Below, piece by piece: positions 29,604 through 39,227 of a DNA stretch of 64,000 bases; the stretch's first letter is position 1; each line of letters begins with the position of its first letter. Source of the stretch: Sporosarcina sp. GTDB lineage: Bacteria; Bacillota; Bacilli; Bacillales_A; Planococcaceae. The translations under genes were made by a program, and so were the position numbers. The notes below the pieces were generated by a model. It was not told the origin of the DNA. It made no database searches and saw only the letters and a program-made list of their open reading frames with translations. The stretch is taken from NCBI RefSeq assembly GCF_029257255.1, contig NZ_JARICI010000018.1, positions 1 through 64,000 on the forward strand, in the 5' to 3' direction.

Positions 29604-31673
29604 TTGATAAAGAATAAGTGGAATCCAGAGGAATCAAAAGATCAATCTTCCGCATTGGCAGAATTACGATACCGCTCAAACTTAATTGGTTCAGACCGAA
29701 GAATTTGTAACTGGGGCGGCGGCAATACGTCTGTCAAAACGACTGAAAAAGACTTTAAAGGTGATGATGTTGAAGTGATGTGGGTGAAGGGCAGCGGTTC
29801 TGACCTGTGTCATATGGAAGAAAAGCATTTTACAGCTTTAAAATTAGAGGATATCCTGCCACTAAAAGAGCGCGAAGATATGAGTGATGAAGATATGGTT
29901 GCCTATTTGGAACATTGCATGGTGAATCCCGCAAACCCGAGAGCTTCCATTGAAACCTTATTACATGCGTTTCTGCCATATAAGCACGTAGATCATACAC
30001 ATCCAGATTCCATAATTAGTATTTGCTGTGCGCCAAACGGCCGGGAGATTGCTGATGAAATTTTTGAGGACCGCTATGTATGGGTGCCTTATATCCGTCC
30101 AGGCTTTCTGTTGTCCAAAATGATTGCAGAAGGTGTAGAGCAAAATCCTAAAGCGGAACTGGTTCTTATGGAAAAGCACGGTTTGGTTGTGTGGGGAGAG
30201 ACCGCAGAAGAGAGCTATAATAAAACTGTTGATATTATTAATGAAGCAAAATCATATATTGATAACAAGTTGGAACAGACAGCGGCTTTTGGCGGACAAA
30301 AGTATACCTCTCTTGCGTCAGAGGAAAAGGAAAATCTTCTTCATACGATGCTGCCGGTTATCAGGGGCTTAGTGTCGCAGGAAGAAGGAATGATTTTGCA
30401 GGTTGATGTGGAAGATGATGTGATGGAATTTGTGAATAGTGAAAAGGCAAAAGATCTTTCACAGGTAGGTGCTGCATGTCCGGATCACCTGGTTCATACG
30501 AAGCGCACACCATTGTACATTGAGTTTGATCCGGTGTCTGAAGGTGAATCCGAGTTGATAGAAAAGCTTGAAATTGGCATCGCCGAATATATGAAAGACT
30601 ATAAAAGTTATTTTGAGAAATATGCGGAATCAGGCGATAAGATGTTTAATCCGGCACCGCGGGTAATATTGATTTCGGGGGTCGGCATGATCACAACCGG
30701 TAAAGATATTAAAAACGCGGATGTCAGCAGGCAACTTTATCATAGAGCTATTTCTGTTATGAAAGGGTCTGATGCAATCGGTGGATTCATTTCATTGAAT
30801 GCTGAAGAGTCATTCCGAATTGAATACTGGCCGCTGGAATTATACAAACTGTCACTTGCACCAAAAGAAGGTGATTTCTCCAGAAAAGTATGTTTCGTAA
30901 CAGGCGGAGCAGGCGGGATTGGAAGCGAGACATGCCGTTTGTTTGCCTCACAGGGCGGTCATGTAGTCATTGCTGATTTGAATATGGAAGGCGCAGAAAA
31001 AGTTGCGGATGAAATAAATGAACAATACGGAGCTGGCCGGGCGATCGCTGTTAAGATGAATGTCACAGTGGAAGAAGAAATTCTTCAGGCATACAAAGAA
31101 GTGATTATAACGTATGGCGGTGTAGACGTTCTGGTAAATAACGCGGGTCTTGCTACGTCCAGCCCCTTTGAAGAAACTACGCTGAGCGAATGGAATTTGA
31201 ATATGGAAGTCTTGGGAACAGGCTATTTCCTCGTTTCCAGAGAAGCTTTTAAAATCATGAAAGCACAGCAGGTTGGCGGAAGCATGGTGTTCATTGGTTC
31301 TAAAAACTCCATTTATGCAGGAAAGAATGCTTCTGCGTACAGTTCTGTTAAAGCACTGGAAGCACATCTGGCGAGATGTATTGCTGCTGAGGGTGGCGAT
31401 TACGGCATTCGCGTTAACTCAGTATTACCGGATGCGGTGCTGCAGGGGTCAGCTATTTGGGGTTCAAAATGGCGTGAAGAACGTGCGGCTGCCTATAATA
31501 TTGATCCGGATGAACTGGAAGATCATTATAAACAACGGACGGTTTTGAAAGTCAATATTTATCCTAGAGATATTGCGGAGGCCATTGCGTTCTTTACCTC
31601 TTCGAAATCATTGAAAACAACTGGCTGTATGCTTACCGTGGATGGCGGAGTGGCAGCTGCCTTTACAAGATAA
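29604..31673 (+). CDS. Bifunctional class II aldolase / short-chain dehydrogenase (RhaEW/YuxG-like)
   Basis: 689 aa; CNWGGGNTSVKT aldolase half; VTGGAGGIGSETCRLFASQGG and YSSVKALEAHLARCIAAEGG SDR half. Confidence 0.9.
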   Translation: MIKNKWNPEESKDQSSALAELRYRSNLIGSDRRICNWGGGNTSVKTTEKDFKGDDVEVMWVKGSGSDLCHMEEKHFTALKLEDILPLKEREDMSDEDMVAYLEHCMVNPANPRASIETLLHAFLPYKHVDHTHPDSIISICCAPNGREIADEIFEDRYVWVPYIRPGFLLSKMIAEGVEQNPKAELVLMEKHGLVVWGETAEESYNKTVDIINEAKSYIDNKLEQTAAFGGQKYTSLASEEKENLLHTMLPVIRGLVSQEEGMILQVDVEDDVMEFVNSEKAKDLSQVGAACPDHLVHTKRTPLYIEFDPVSEGESELIEKLEIGIAEYMKDYKSYFEKYAESGDKMFNPAPRVILISGVGMITTGKDIKNADVSRQLYHRAISVMKGSDAIGGFISLNAEESFRIEYWPLELYKLSLAPKEGDFSRKVCFVTGGAGGIGSETCRLFASQGGHVVIADLNMEGAEKVADEINEQYGAGRAIAVKMNVTVEEEILQAYKEVIITYGGVDVLVNNAGLATSSPFEETTLSEWNLNMEVLGTGYFLVSREAFKIMKAQQVGGSMVFIGSKNSIYAGKNASAYSSVKALEAHLARCIAAEGGDYGIRVNSVLPDAVLQGSAIWGSKWREERAAAYNIDPDELEDHYKQRTVLKVNIYPRDIAEAIAFFTSSKSLKTTGCMLTVDGGVAAAFTR

Positions 31674-31682
31674 TTAGAGCGG

Positions 31683-31709
31683 CCGCTTCTTATAAAGGAG
31701 CGGTTTTTA
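31683..31709 (+). terminator. Terminator of fuc-type operon
   Basis: CCGCTTC...GGAGCGG + TTTTT. Confidence 0.7.
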
Positions 31710-31809
31710 TTTATTTGTATTGTTAAATGAAAAAGTGCGGAATTTTGCATAGATTCAGTTAAAAAGTTATTCTTATGATAAGAAGTTAAAGAGAATGGGA
31801 GTGTTTGCC

Positions 31810-32676
31810 ATGTTATATGGTTCGATTGAACTTGGAGGCACAAATTGTAACTGTGCTGTCGGATTGCAGGATGGCACGATAGTAAAGAAAGTTCAGTTCC
31901 CGACTGAAGCTCCTGATATCACGGTGAGAAAGATAGTGAGTTTCTTTCAAGAGAATCAAGCGGCAGCAATAGGAATTGGATGTTTCGGACCCGTCAACGT
32001 GGATGAAAACAGTTCAGATTACGGTATGCTGCTGGATACACCTAAAAAGGCCTGGGTGCATTATCCTTTCCTAAAACAGCTTCTTCACGCACTTAATATA
32101 CCTATACGATTGCATACGGATGTAACGGTTTCTGGATTAGGTGAAATGAGTTTGTCAGACAAAAAGGGCATAGTACTTTACGTCACAATCGGAACAGGTG
32201 TTGGCGGTGGAATTATTCTGAATCATGAAGTACCGGGTTCTCCCAATCATGCCGAAATGGGTCATGTGACATTGCAGAGAGTTGCAGGTGATGATATGGA
32301 GAGTGCGTGCCCGTTTCATTCGAATTGTTTTGAAGGTCTGGCATCCGGTACAGCCATTCAGAAACGGTGGAAGCAAAAAGGCAATAATCTCCCGCCGGAT
32401 CATCCAGCTTGGGAAATGGAAGCAGATTATATTGCACAAGGCCTCTGCCAGTTCATTTATACGCTTGCGCCTGCACAGATTATTATAGGTGGCGGTGTAA
32501 TGAAGCAAAAGAATTTATTGCCAATGATTCATCAGAAAGTAAACGAGAAGCTGGGCGGCTATTATTTCTATGATGAGTTACAAAATATTGAAGAATTAAT
32601 TATCCTGCCGCGACATGGAGAAGATTCTGCTTTAGTAGGTGGGTTGTTAATGAGCCGGCAGATTGGTCTTATGTGA
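31810..32676 (+). CDS. ROK family sugar kinase (fructokinase-like)
   Basis: YGSIELGGTNCNCAVG; TIGTGVGGGIILN; ATG 31810 with GGGAG RBS. Confidence 0.88.
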   Translation: MLYGSIELGGTNCNCAVGLQDGTIVKKVQFPTEAPDITVRKIVSFFQENQAAAIGIGCFGPVNVDENSSDYGMLLDTPKKAWVHYPFLKQLLHALNIPIRLHTDVTVSGLGEMSLSDKKGIVLYVTIGTGVGGGIILNHEVPGSPNHAEMGHVTLQRVAGDDMESACPFHSNCFEGLASGTAIQKRWKQKGNNLPPDHPAWEMEADYIAQGLCQFIYTLAPAQIIIGGGVMKQKNLLPMIHQKVNEKLGGYYFYDELQNIEELIILPRHGEDSALVGGLLMSRQIGLM

Positions 32677-32726
32677 ACCGCAAATTCGTATCATCGGATG
32701 AAATCTAAAAATTGGAGGAGAGTCGA

Positions 32727-33431
32727 ATGAAAACGATCTACTCAACGGCTTTGGCAGCTGTTTCTGGTATTGAAGACGGTGCCACACTGATGGTCGGAGG
32801 TTTCGGGCTGGTCGGCATACCCGAGCAGCTGATTATGGCGCTGACTGAAAAAGGTGTGAAGGATCTGACGGTTATTTCAAATAACTGTGGAGTTGATGAT
32901 TGGGGCCTTGGATTACTATTAAAGGAAAAACAAATTAAGAAAATGATCGGTTCTTATGTCGGGGAGAATAAAGAGTTTGAACGGCAGGTGCTGTCGGGTG
33001 AACTGGAAGTCGAACTAACGCCGCAGGGTACACTGGCGGAGAAGATTCGTGCCGGCGGGGCAGGGATTCCGGCTTTTTATACACCTGCAGGAGTGGGGAC
33101 GCAGATTGCGGAAGGGAAAGAGGTACGTGTTTTTAATGGCAAGGAGTATTTATTGGAGCACGCCCTTCATGCAGACTTTGCGCTGATCAGAGCCCATAAA
33201 GCCGATCGTTTTGGAAATTTAATTTATAACAAAACCGCGCAGAACTTTAATCCGCTGATGGCAGCGGCCGCTTCTGTAACGATTGCAGAAGCAGAAGAAA
33301 TCGTGGAAGCCGGCGTGCTTGATCCCGCGATGATCCATACACCGAGCATTTATGTCCAGGGATTGCTACAGGCAAAGCAGGAAAAACGAATAGAGCGTCT
33401 GACTACCCGCGCGAAAGGATGGGATGCGTAA
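32727..33431 (+). CDS. scoA: 3-oxoacid CoA-transferase subunit A
   Basis: [39 protein letters not shown] 32727 after GGAGGAG. Confidence 0.93.
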   Translation: MKTIYSTALAAVSGIEDGATLMVGGFGLVGIPEQLIMALTEKGVKDLTVISNNCGVDDWGLGLLLKEKQIKKMIGSYVGENKEFERQVLSGELEVELTPQGTLAEKIRAGGAGIPAFYTPAGVGTQIAEGKEVRVFNGKEYLLEHALHADFALIRAHKADRFGNLIYNKTAQNFNPLMAAAASVTIAEAEEIVEAGVLDPAMIHTPSIYVQGLLQAKQEKRIERLTTRAKGWDA

Positions 33432-34072
33432 TGAAACCGATACAATTTCGTGAGCGAATTGCGAAACGTGCTGAGCAGGAAATCCGTGACGGCGATTACG
33501 TCAATTTAGGAATCGGTATGCCGACGCTAGTGGCGAATTATATTTCACCGGACAAAACAGTGATTCTGCAGTCGGAGAATGGATTACTTGGCATTGGACC
33601 GTATCCTTTCGAAGAAGAAGTCGATCCGGATTTGATTAACGCGGGGAAAGAAACAGTGACGACGATTCCGGGGTCAGCTTTTTTCTCCAGTGCTGAGTCA
33701 TTCGCGATGATTCGCGGGGGACATATTGATGTGGCGATTCTCGGTGCGATGGAAGTATCGGAAACGGGCGACCTGGCGAATTGGATGATTCCTGGAAAAG
33801 TCATCAAAGGCATGGGGGGTGCGATGGATTTGGTGCATGGCGCGAAAAAAGTTATTGTGATCATGGATCATGTGTCAAAAAATGGAGACCCCAAAATTAA
33901 AAAGCAATGTTCACTGCCACTGACAGGTAAAAGTGTCGTGAATAAGATTATTACAGAACGTGCGTTGATTGAGGTTACCTCAGATGGTTTAGTGCTGAAA
34001 GAAGTGTTTGAAGGGTTTACGGCAGAAGATGTGATCCAGGCGACAGAAGCAAATTTAATTTTGTCTGTGTAA
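33431..34072 (+). CDS. scoB: 3-oxoacid CoA-transferase subunit B
   Basis: [31 protein letters not shown]; overlaps scoA stop. Confidence 0.93.
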   Translation: MKPIQFRERIAKRAEQEIRDGDYVNLGIGMPTLVANYISPDKTVILQSENGLLGIGPYPFEEEVDPDLINAGKETVTTIPGSAFFSSAESFAMIRGGHIDVAILGAMEVSETGDLANWMIPGKVIKGMGGAMDLVHGAKKVIVIMDHVSKNGDPKIKKQCSLPLTGKSVVNKIITERALIEVTSDGLVLKEVFEGFTAEDVIQATEANLILSV

Positions 34073-34091
34073 AAGTGAACTATTTGAAGAA

Positions 34092-34138
34092 GCCATCCGA
34101 AAAGTCATGTGCGTCTGACTTTTTAGATGGTTTTTCTC
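34092..34138 (+). terminator. Terminator after scoB
   Basis: CCATC...AAGTCATGTGCGTCTGACTT...GATGG followed by TTTTTC. Confidence 0.75.
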
Positions 34139-34161
34139 ATTATTTAGAAAGGCAGGTTGGG

Positions 34162-34297
34162 AAAGGTGCGGTGAATGACTGCTTTGGTTCGTTGCGCGTA
34201 GACTTTGGTGCGGCGAGGCAACAGTAAGGTGCGGCAACTCAGAACATTGGTTCGGTGCCGTTGATTTTTGGTGCGGATAATCAAGATATTGGCGCGG
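34162..34297. repeat. 21-bp-phased box array, family B, 7 boxes
   Basis: Boxes at 34162, 34183, 34204, 34225, 34246, 34267, 34288 (AAAGGTGCGG, TTTGGTTCGT, TTTGGTGCGG, TAAGGTGCGG, ATTGGTTCGG, TTTGGTGCGG, ATTGGCGCGG). Confidence 0.88.
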
Positions 34298-34448
34298 TAC
34301 TGCATCCTTTATACGTGTTAAAGGACAATAGGAACCATATGTTTCTCTAAAATAGCTGTGTCTTTTGGAGTGTGTCTTATGATATAATTGGCATATATAT
34401 AGTTGCAGGTAATTAACAGTATAAGGGTACATGGGGAAGGGTGTGAAG

Positions 34449-35828
34449 ATGATGTTTTGTTTGAAATGCGGCCATGAAAATAGTAAAGAGGCGAAGTTCT
34501 GTGCTGGCTGTGGCGCTGAAATGGGTCAACCTGTTAAAAGTAAATGGATTCCAGCAATTTTTCTTACATGCATCATTGTTTTAGCGGGGACGGGTGCGGG
34601 GTATGGTTACGCGACGGACTGGAGTTTTAAAATTCCAAAGAAAACGATCGCTTCGCCTGTTACAGAGGAGCTGGCAGATACTGAAGACGAAAGCGGTATT
34701 AAAATAAAAACTACCCCGGCAGCTGCGAAACAATCAAAGGAACAGACGAAAGACAAAACAGTGCTGATCAAAGAATCACTGCCGAGTGTTTTCACAATCG
34801 TTACCGGTTCGGGATCAGGATCTGGTTTCCTTTATAAAAAGGGCGGATATATTGTTACCAATGCCCATGTGGTAGCTGGATTCACCGACGTCGTTGTCCG
34901 AAATTCCAAAGGCGAAGATATGAGTGGAAGAGTGGTCGGGATTTCTGATAAATATGACGTGGCCTTAATTAAATCAGATGCCAATAAAAATGTAAGAGCA
35001 TTCGTTACGGAACAAAAAGAAACGCCCATCGGTACGGAAGTCATTGCAATAGGCAGTCCGAAAGGGTTTGAAAACACTGCTTCAATCGGTTATTTGACTG
35101 GATTGAACCGGAATGTCCAAAAAGACTTCACCTATGAAAAGATATATCAAATTGATGCGCAAATTGACCATGGCAGCAGCGGGGGGCCGCTTTTGGATGC
35201 AAATACCGGAAAGGTCATCGGTATCAACTCCCTTCTATATAAGGAGAATACCGTGTTTGGTTTCTCCATTCCGATGTACAGCATGCAGGCTTTAGTCGAC
35301 AAATGGATTAATCAGCCGATGAGCGGCAAGCAGGTCGCTTCGTTATTCGGTGTCTACGAAGATTATGTTCCTGAGCGTTACTATAATTACGAAGATGACT
35401 ATAACTATGATGATTACGATAGTTACTATGATGACGGTGCAGAAGAGGAATACTATCCCGAAGATACAGAAGTCTATGATGAGGACGTTGCTCATTTCAT
35501 TCAAGAGTTCAGAAGCCAGTATGAAGTGGCGCTTGCGAATGAAAATTACGCGTATATTGAAGACTTTGTAGCAGGAGGAAGCTCCGCCGCCAATGAATTA
35601 TCGAGCTACTTGGATGAGATGTCCGGCCAGAACGTCTACTTTGATTTCATTGAAAGCACCTTAACTGATGTAATGTACTATGATACTTCATTTGAAGCGT
35701 ATACGTACGAAACATTTAATTTTACAGATATCAGCGGAAACACAGATTACATCGAGAAAAGAAAGATCTATACAATCGTAGTGGATGAATATGGACACTA
35801 CCAAATCATGAAAATAGTAAATCAATGA
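34449..35828 (+). CDS. Membrane-anchored trypsin-like serine protease (S1C) with N-terminal zinc ribbon
   Basis: FCLKCGHENSKEAKFCAGCGAEM; TM helix; GSGSGFLYKKGGYIVTNAHVV, DHGSSGGPLLD; Tyr/Asp-rich tract. Confidence 0.87.
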   Translation: MMFCLKCGHENSKEAKFCAGCGAEMGQPVKSKWIPAIFLTCIIVLAGTGAGYGYATDWSFKIPKKTIASPVTEELADTEDESGIKIKTTPAAAKQSKEQTKDKTVLIKESLPSVFTIVTGSGSGSGFLYKKGGYIVTNAHVVAGFTDVVVRNSKGEDMSGRVVGISDKYDVALIKSDANKNVRAFVTEQKETPIGTEVIAIGSPKGFENTASIGYLTGLNRNVQKDFTYEKIYQIDAQIDHGSSGGPLLDANTGKVIGINSLLYKENTVFGFSIPMYSMQALVDKWINQPMSGKQVASLFGVYEDYVPERYYNYEDDYNYDDYDSYYDDGAEEEYYPEDTEVYDEDVAHFIQEFRSQYEVALANENYAYIEDFVAGGSSAANELSSYLDEMSGQNVYFDFIESTLTDVMYYDTSFEAYTYETFNFTDISGNTDYIEKRKIYTIVVDEYGHYQIMKIVNQ

Positions 35829-35834
35829 TGAAGC

Positions 35835-35873
35835 GAAGCTGCCAGGAAAATAACTTTCCGGGCAGCTTCTTTC
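35835..35873 (+). terminator. Terminator
   Basis: GAAGCTGCC...GGCAGCTTC + TTT. Confidence 0.7.
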
Positions 35874-35944
35874 GTTGACTTAGTTCCAAGTTATCAGACC
35901 AGATGCTACAATACATAACAACAACTGCGCGAGGTGAATGAACC

Positions 35945-37375
35945 GTGAATATATTGCTGCTCATCAAAGATCCGCTCGAAGCACAGGGCTTGAAATGGCT
36001 GCTGACTTCTCAGTGGAATGATATTACAGTCGAAGTCAGGGATCATCCCGAAGCACTTCGAACATTTCAGGATGCCTATTTGTACATTATCGATATGGAT
36101 TTTATTATGAAAGAAGAGGTTGAGCTGCCTTCGCATGCTGTGTGGCTTGGTATTTCCTCGGAACGAACATTTCAAACTGTGTACAAGGCGCTTTCTCTTA
36201 AAGCGGAAGATGTCTTGTTTCGGCCGTTTCCCCCGGAACGTCTGATGAAACAAGTACAGCAGATCCGTTTTCTTTGGCGTAATGAAAAAACAGCTTTGGC
36301 TGAGCCTTCTTCGCAGGAAAAGAATCCGATTTCTTATGAGGATCTGCTGATTCGAGAGACAATAACGGAGCGGCCGGTGGTCATGAGTCTGTTGGCGATT
36401 TCGAACCTGGAAGCGCTGGACATACTTGTGGAGAAGCTTAAAAGTTATGATTTTCCGGGAATATTTCAAGTGTTCCTGTTTTCAGATCACGTGCTCGTCA
36501 TTCATCAGCTGGAAGACATGCAGCCGCTAAACGAAGCGTACCGCGTGTTTTTTTCACAGTGGAAGCTACAATATGAACCGTTGCTGACAATTTATCTATA
36601 TGCTGCAGATGAACGATTGAGCTACCGCGAGTTCTATAAGAAGATGCGGTTGTTCCATGAACGCATCTTTTATGACGGATATGATATCCTCACGCAAATT
36701 GAAGAAGACTTTCAATGGAAGGAGCTTGACCCGTTCCTGTCGCCAATTGATCAGCAAAAGTGGATTGAAATGCTTGAGAAACAGCAATTGGTCAAGATTC
36801 GTGAATGGCTAGAGTACGATTTCTTGACGCTTGAGCCGCCATTTCCTAATCCTGAGATGGTGCGTGTCAGACTGACAAGTATTCTTGCGCAAATCAGACG
36901 TTACATGACGGCGAACTCTTTACAGTCAAATAAACTGGAGCAGGCATACCATGCGCTGTTCTACAAAACGGTCCGTGAACCTGTCGTCTATGACATCGTT
37001 CAGTCATTCATTGCATTCAGCGGTGAATTAATCCGTACATCGAAAGATTTATCCATATCCCAAGACTTTGCTGGAAAAGTGAAGGAGCGAATGCTGATGA
37101 ATTATTGGGACTCTGCCTGGAACCTGGCTGACTGTGCAGATGAAATGAAGCTTCATAAAAGTACATTGAGCCGGAAGTATGCAAAAGAAGCAGGGGAGCC
37201 TTTCAGTGAAACATTGCTTGGAATTCGTATTGAACAGGCCAAACGTTTATTGAAGGAAACCGATTTATCCATTGCAGAAGTTGCGGAGACATCTGGTTTC
37301 TCGCATCCTGCCTATTTCAGCAAACGTTTTAAGGAAACAATACATTGTACAGCTTATGAATATAGGCAATCGTAA
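35945..37375 (+). CDS. AraC family regulator with N-terminal receiver-like region
   Basis: C-terminal NLADCADEMKLHKSTLSRKYAKEAGEPFSETLLGIRIEQAKRLLKETDLSIAEVAETSGFSHPAYFSKRFKE. Confidence 0.9.
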   Translation: MNILLLIKDPLEAQGLKWLLTSQWNDITVEVRDHPEALRTFQDAYLYIIDMDFIMKEEVELPSHAVWLGISSERTFQTVYKALSLKAEDVLFRPFPPERLMKQVQQIRFLWRNEKTALAEPSSQEKNPISYEDLLIRETITERPVVMSLLAISNLEALDILVEKLKSYDFPGIFQVFLFSDHVLVIHQLEDMQPLNEAYRVFFSQWKLQYEPLLTIYLYAADERLSYREFYKKMRLFHERIFYDGYDILTQIEEDFQWKELDPFLSPIDQQKWIEMLEKQQLVKIREWLEYDFLTLEPPFPNPEMVRVRLTSILAQIRRYMTANSLQSNKLEQAYHALFYKTVREPVVYDIVQSFIAFSGELIRTSKDLSISQDFAGKVKERMLMNYWDSAWNLADCADEMKLHKSTLSRKYAKEAGEPFSETLLGIRIEQAKRLLKETDLSIAEVAETSGFSHPAYFSKRFKETIHCTAYEYRQS

Positions 37376-37429
37376 GAAAATGCACACTTGATTGATAATA
37401 CAAATAAATAAGTATTGTTAAAGTATAAT

Positions 37430-37443
37430 TGAAAACGTTTTCC
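37430..37443. promoter_or_regulatory. Candidate CcpA cre site 1 upstream of hutU
   Basis: TGAAAACGTTTTCC, near-palindromic cre. Confidence 0.7.
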
Positions 37444-37490
37444 TTTAATTTCGGTAAACAAAATATAAAATGAACAATATATTATAAAAA

Positions 37491-37504
37491 TGCAAGCGGT
37501 TTCT
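37491..37504. promoter_or_regulatory. Candidate CcpA cre site 2 upstream of hutU
   Basis: TGCAAGCGGTTTCT. Confidence 0.55.
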
Positions 37505-37544
37505 TCATAGTATACTAAGAGTAACTTATGAGGAGGTATTTTAC

Positions 37545-39227
37545 ATGACAAGTAAATCGACTAATATCGCAGCAGAAAAAGTAATTCAATATACAGGTAC
37601 AGAGCTTCATACAAAAGGCTGGCAGCAGGAAGCAGCACTTCGTATGCTTATGAATAACTTACACCCTGACGTAGCAGAACACCCGGATAAACTAGTTGTA
37701 TACGGTGGAATCGGTAAAGCGGCACGTAACTGGGAAAGTTTTGACGCGATTGTTCGTTCATTGAAAGAATTAGAAAATGACGAGACATTGCTTGTGCAGT
37801 CAGGGAAGCCTGTTGTAGTGTTCAAAACTCATGAAAATGCACCTCGCGTATTGATCGCAAATTCAAATATCGTGCCAGCGTATGCTAATTGGGATACGTT
37901 CCATGAGCTAGATAAAAAAGGACTAATGATGTACGGCCAGATGACAGCAGGAAGCTGGATCTACATCGGTTCTCAAGGAATCGTACAAGGTACTTATGAA
38001 ACTTTCGCAGAGCTTGCAAACCAGCACTTCAACGGTTCATTAAAAGGAACAATTACCGTAACAGCAGGCCTAGGCGGAATGGGTGGCGCTCAGCCACTGT
38101 CCGTAACAATGGCTGGCGGTGTATGTATCGGAATTGATGTAGACGAGACACGTATTGACCGTCGAATCGAGACTCGTTACACAGACGTTAAGACTGATTC
38201 ATTGGACGAAGCAATCCGTATTGCAGAAGAAGCAAAAGCAGAAGGCAAAGCATTGTCTATTGGACTTGTAGGAAATGCGGCTGATATTCTGCCTGAAATG
38301 ATCGAAAAAGGATTTATTCCAGATGTATTGACTGACCAAACATCTGCACACGATCCGTTGAACGGCTACCTTCCATCTAAGATGACAATGGAAGAGGGAG
38401 CAAAACTTCGCGAATCAAATCCTGAAGAGTATGTAGCATTAGCTAAGAAATCAATGGCACAGCACGTTTCAGCAATGGTGGAGATGATGGATAAAGGCGC
38501 AATCACATTTGACTACGGAAACAACATCCGTCAAGTAGCGAAAGACGAAGGCGTAGAGCGCGCATTCGATTTCCCTGGATTCGTTCCGGCGTACATCCGT
38601 CCACAGTTCTGTGAAGGTAAAGGACCTTTCCGCTGGGTAGCACTTTCAGGAGATCCGGAAGATATCCGCAAAACAGATGAAGTGATCCTTCGTGAATTCA
38701 GCTATAACAAGCACCTTTGCAACTGGATAGAAATGGCGCAGGAGAAAATTCAGTTCCAAGGCCTGCCTTCCCGTATTTGCTGGTTAGGTTACGGCGAGCG
38801 TGCTCGTTTCGGTAAAATCATCAATGATATGGTAGCAAGCGGCGAGCTAAGCGCACCGATCGTTATCGGACGCGACCACTTGGATTCAGGTTCTGTTGCA
38901 TCACCAAACCGTGAGACAGAATCAATGAAAGACGGATCAGACGTAGTATCTGACTGGCCAATCCTCAATGCAATGATTAATGCAGTAGGAGGAGCAACTT
39001 GGGTGTCTCTTCACCACGGTGGCGGTGTCGGCATGGGGTATTCCCAGCACGCCGGTATGGTTATTGTCGCAGACGGAACAAAAGAAGCAGAAGCACGTCT
39101 AGAGCGCGTATTGACAACGGATCCGGGAATGGGTGTTGTTCGTCACGCAGATGCAGGCTATGATATTGCAATTCAAACAGCAAAGGAAAAAGGAATTAAA
39201 ATGCCGATGTTGGAAGGTGGAAAATAA
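37545..39227 (+). CDS. hutU: Urocanate hydratase
   Basis: [63 protein letters not shown]. Confidence 0.97.
   Translation: MTSKSTNIAAEKVIQYTGTELHTKGWQQEAALRMLMNNLHPDVAEHPDKLVVYGGIGKAARNWESFDAIVRSLKELENDETLLVQSGKPVVVFKTHENAPRVLIANSNIVPAYANWDTFHELDKKGLMMYGQMTAGSWIYIGSQGIVQGTYETFAELANQHFNGSLKGTITVTAGLGGMGGAQPLSVTMAGGVCIGIDVDETRIDRRIETRYTDVKTDSLDEAIRIAEEAKAEGKALSIGLVGNAADILPEMIEKGFIPDVLTDQTSAHDPLNGYLPSKMTMEEGAKLRESNPEEYVALAKKSMAQHVSAMVEMMDKGAITFDYGNNIRQVAKDEGVERAFDFPGFVPAYIRPQFCEGKGPFRWVALSGDPEDIRKTDEVILREFSYNKHLCNWIEMAQEKIQFQGLPSRICWLGYGERARFGKIINDMVASGELSAPIVIGRDHLDSGSVASPNRETESMKDGSDVVSDWPILNAMINAVGGATWVSLHHGGGVGMGYSQHAGMVIVADGTKEAEARLERVLTTDPGMGVVRHADAGYDIAIQTAKEKGIKMPMLEGGK

Noticed and set aside
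30855-31673. SDR half of the aldolase fusion as a separate gene
   Set aside because: Reading frame is continuous from 29604 and the fusion matches known RhaEW-type architecture.
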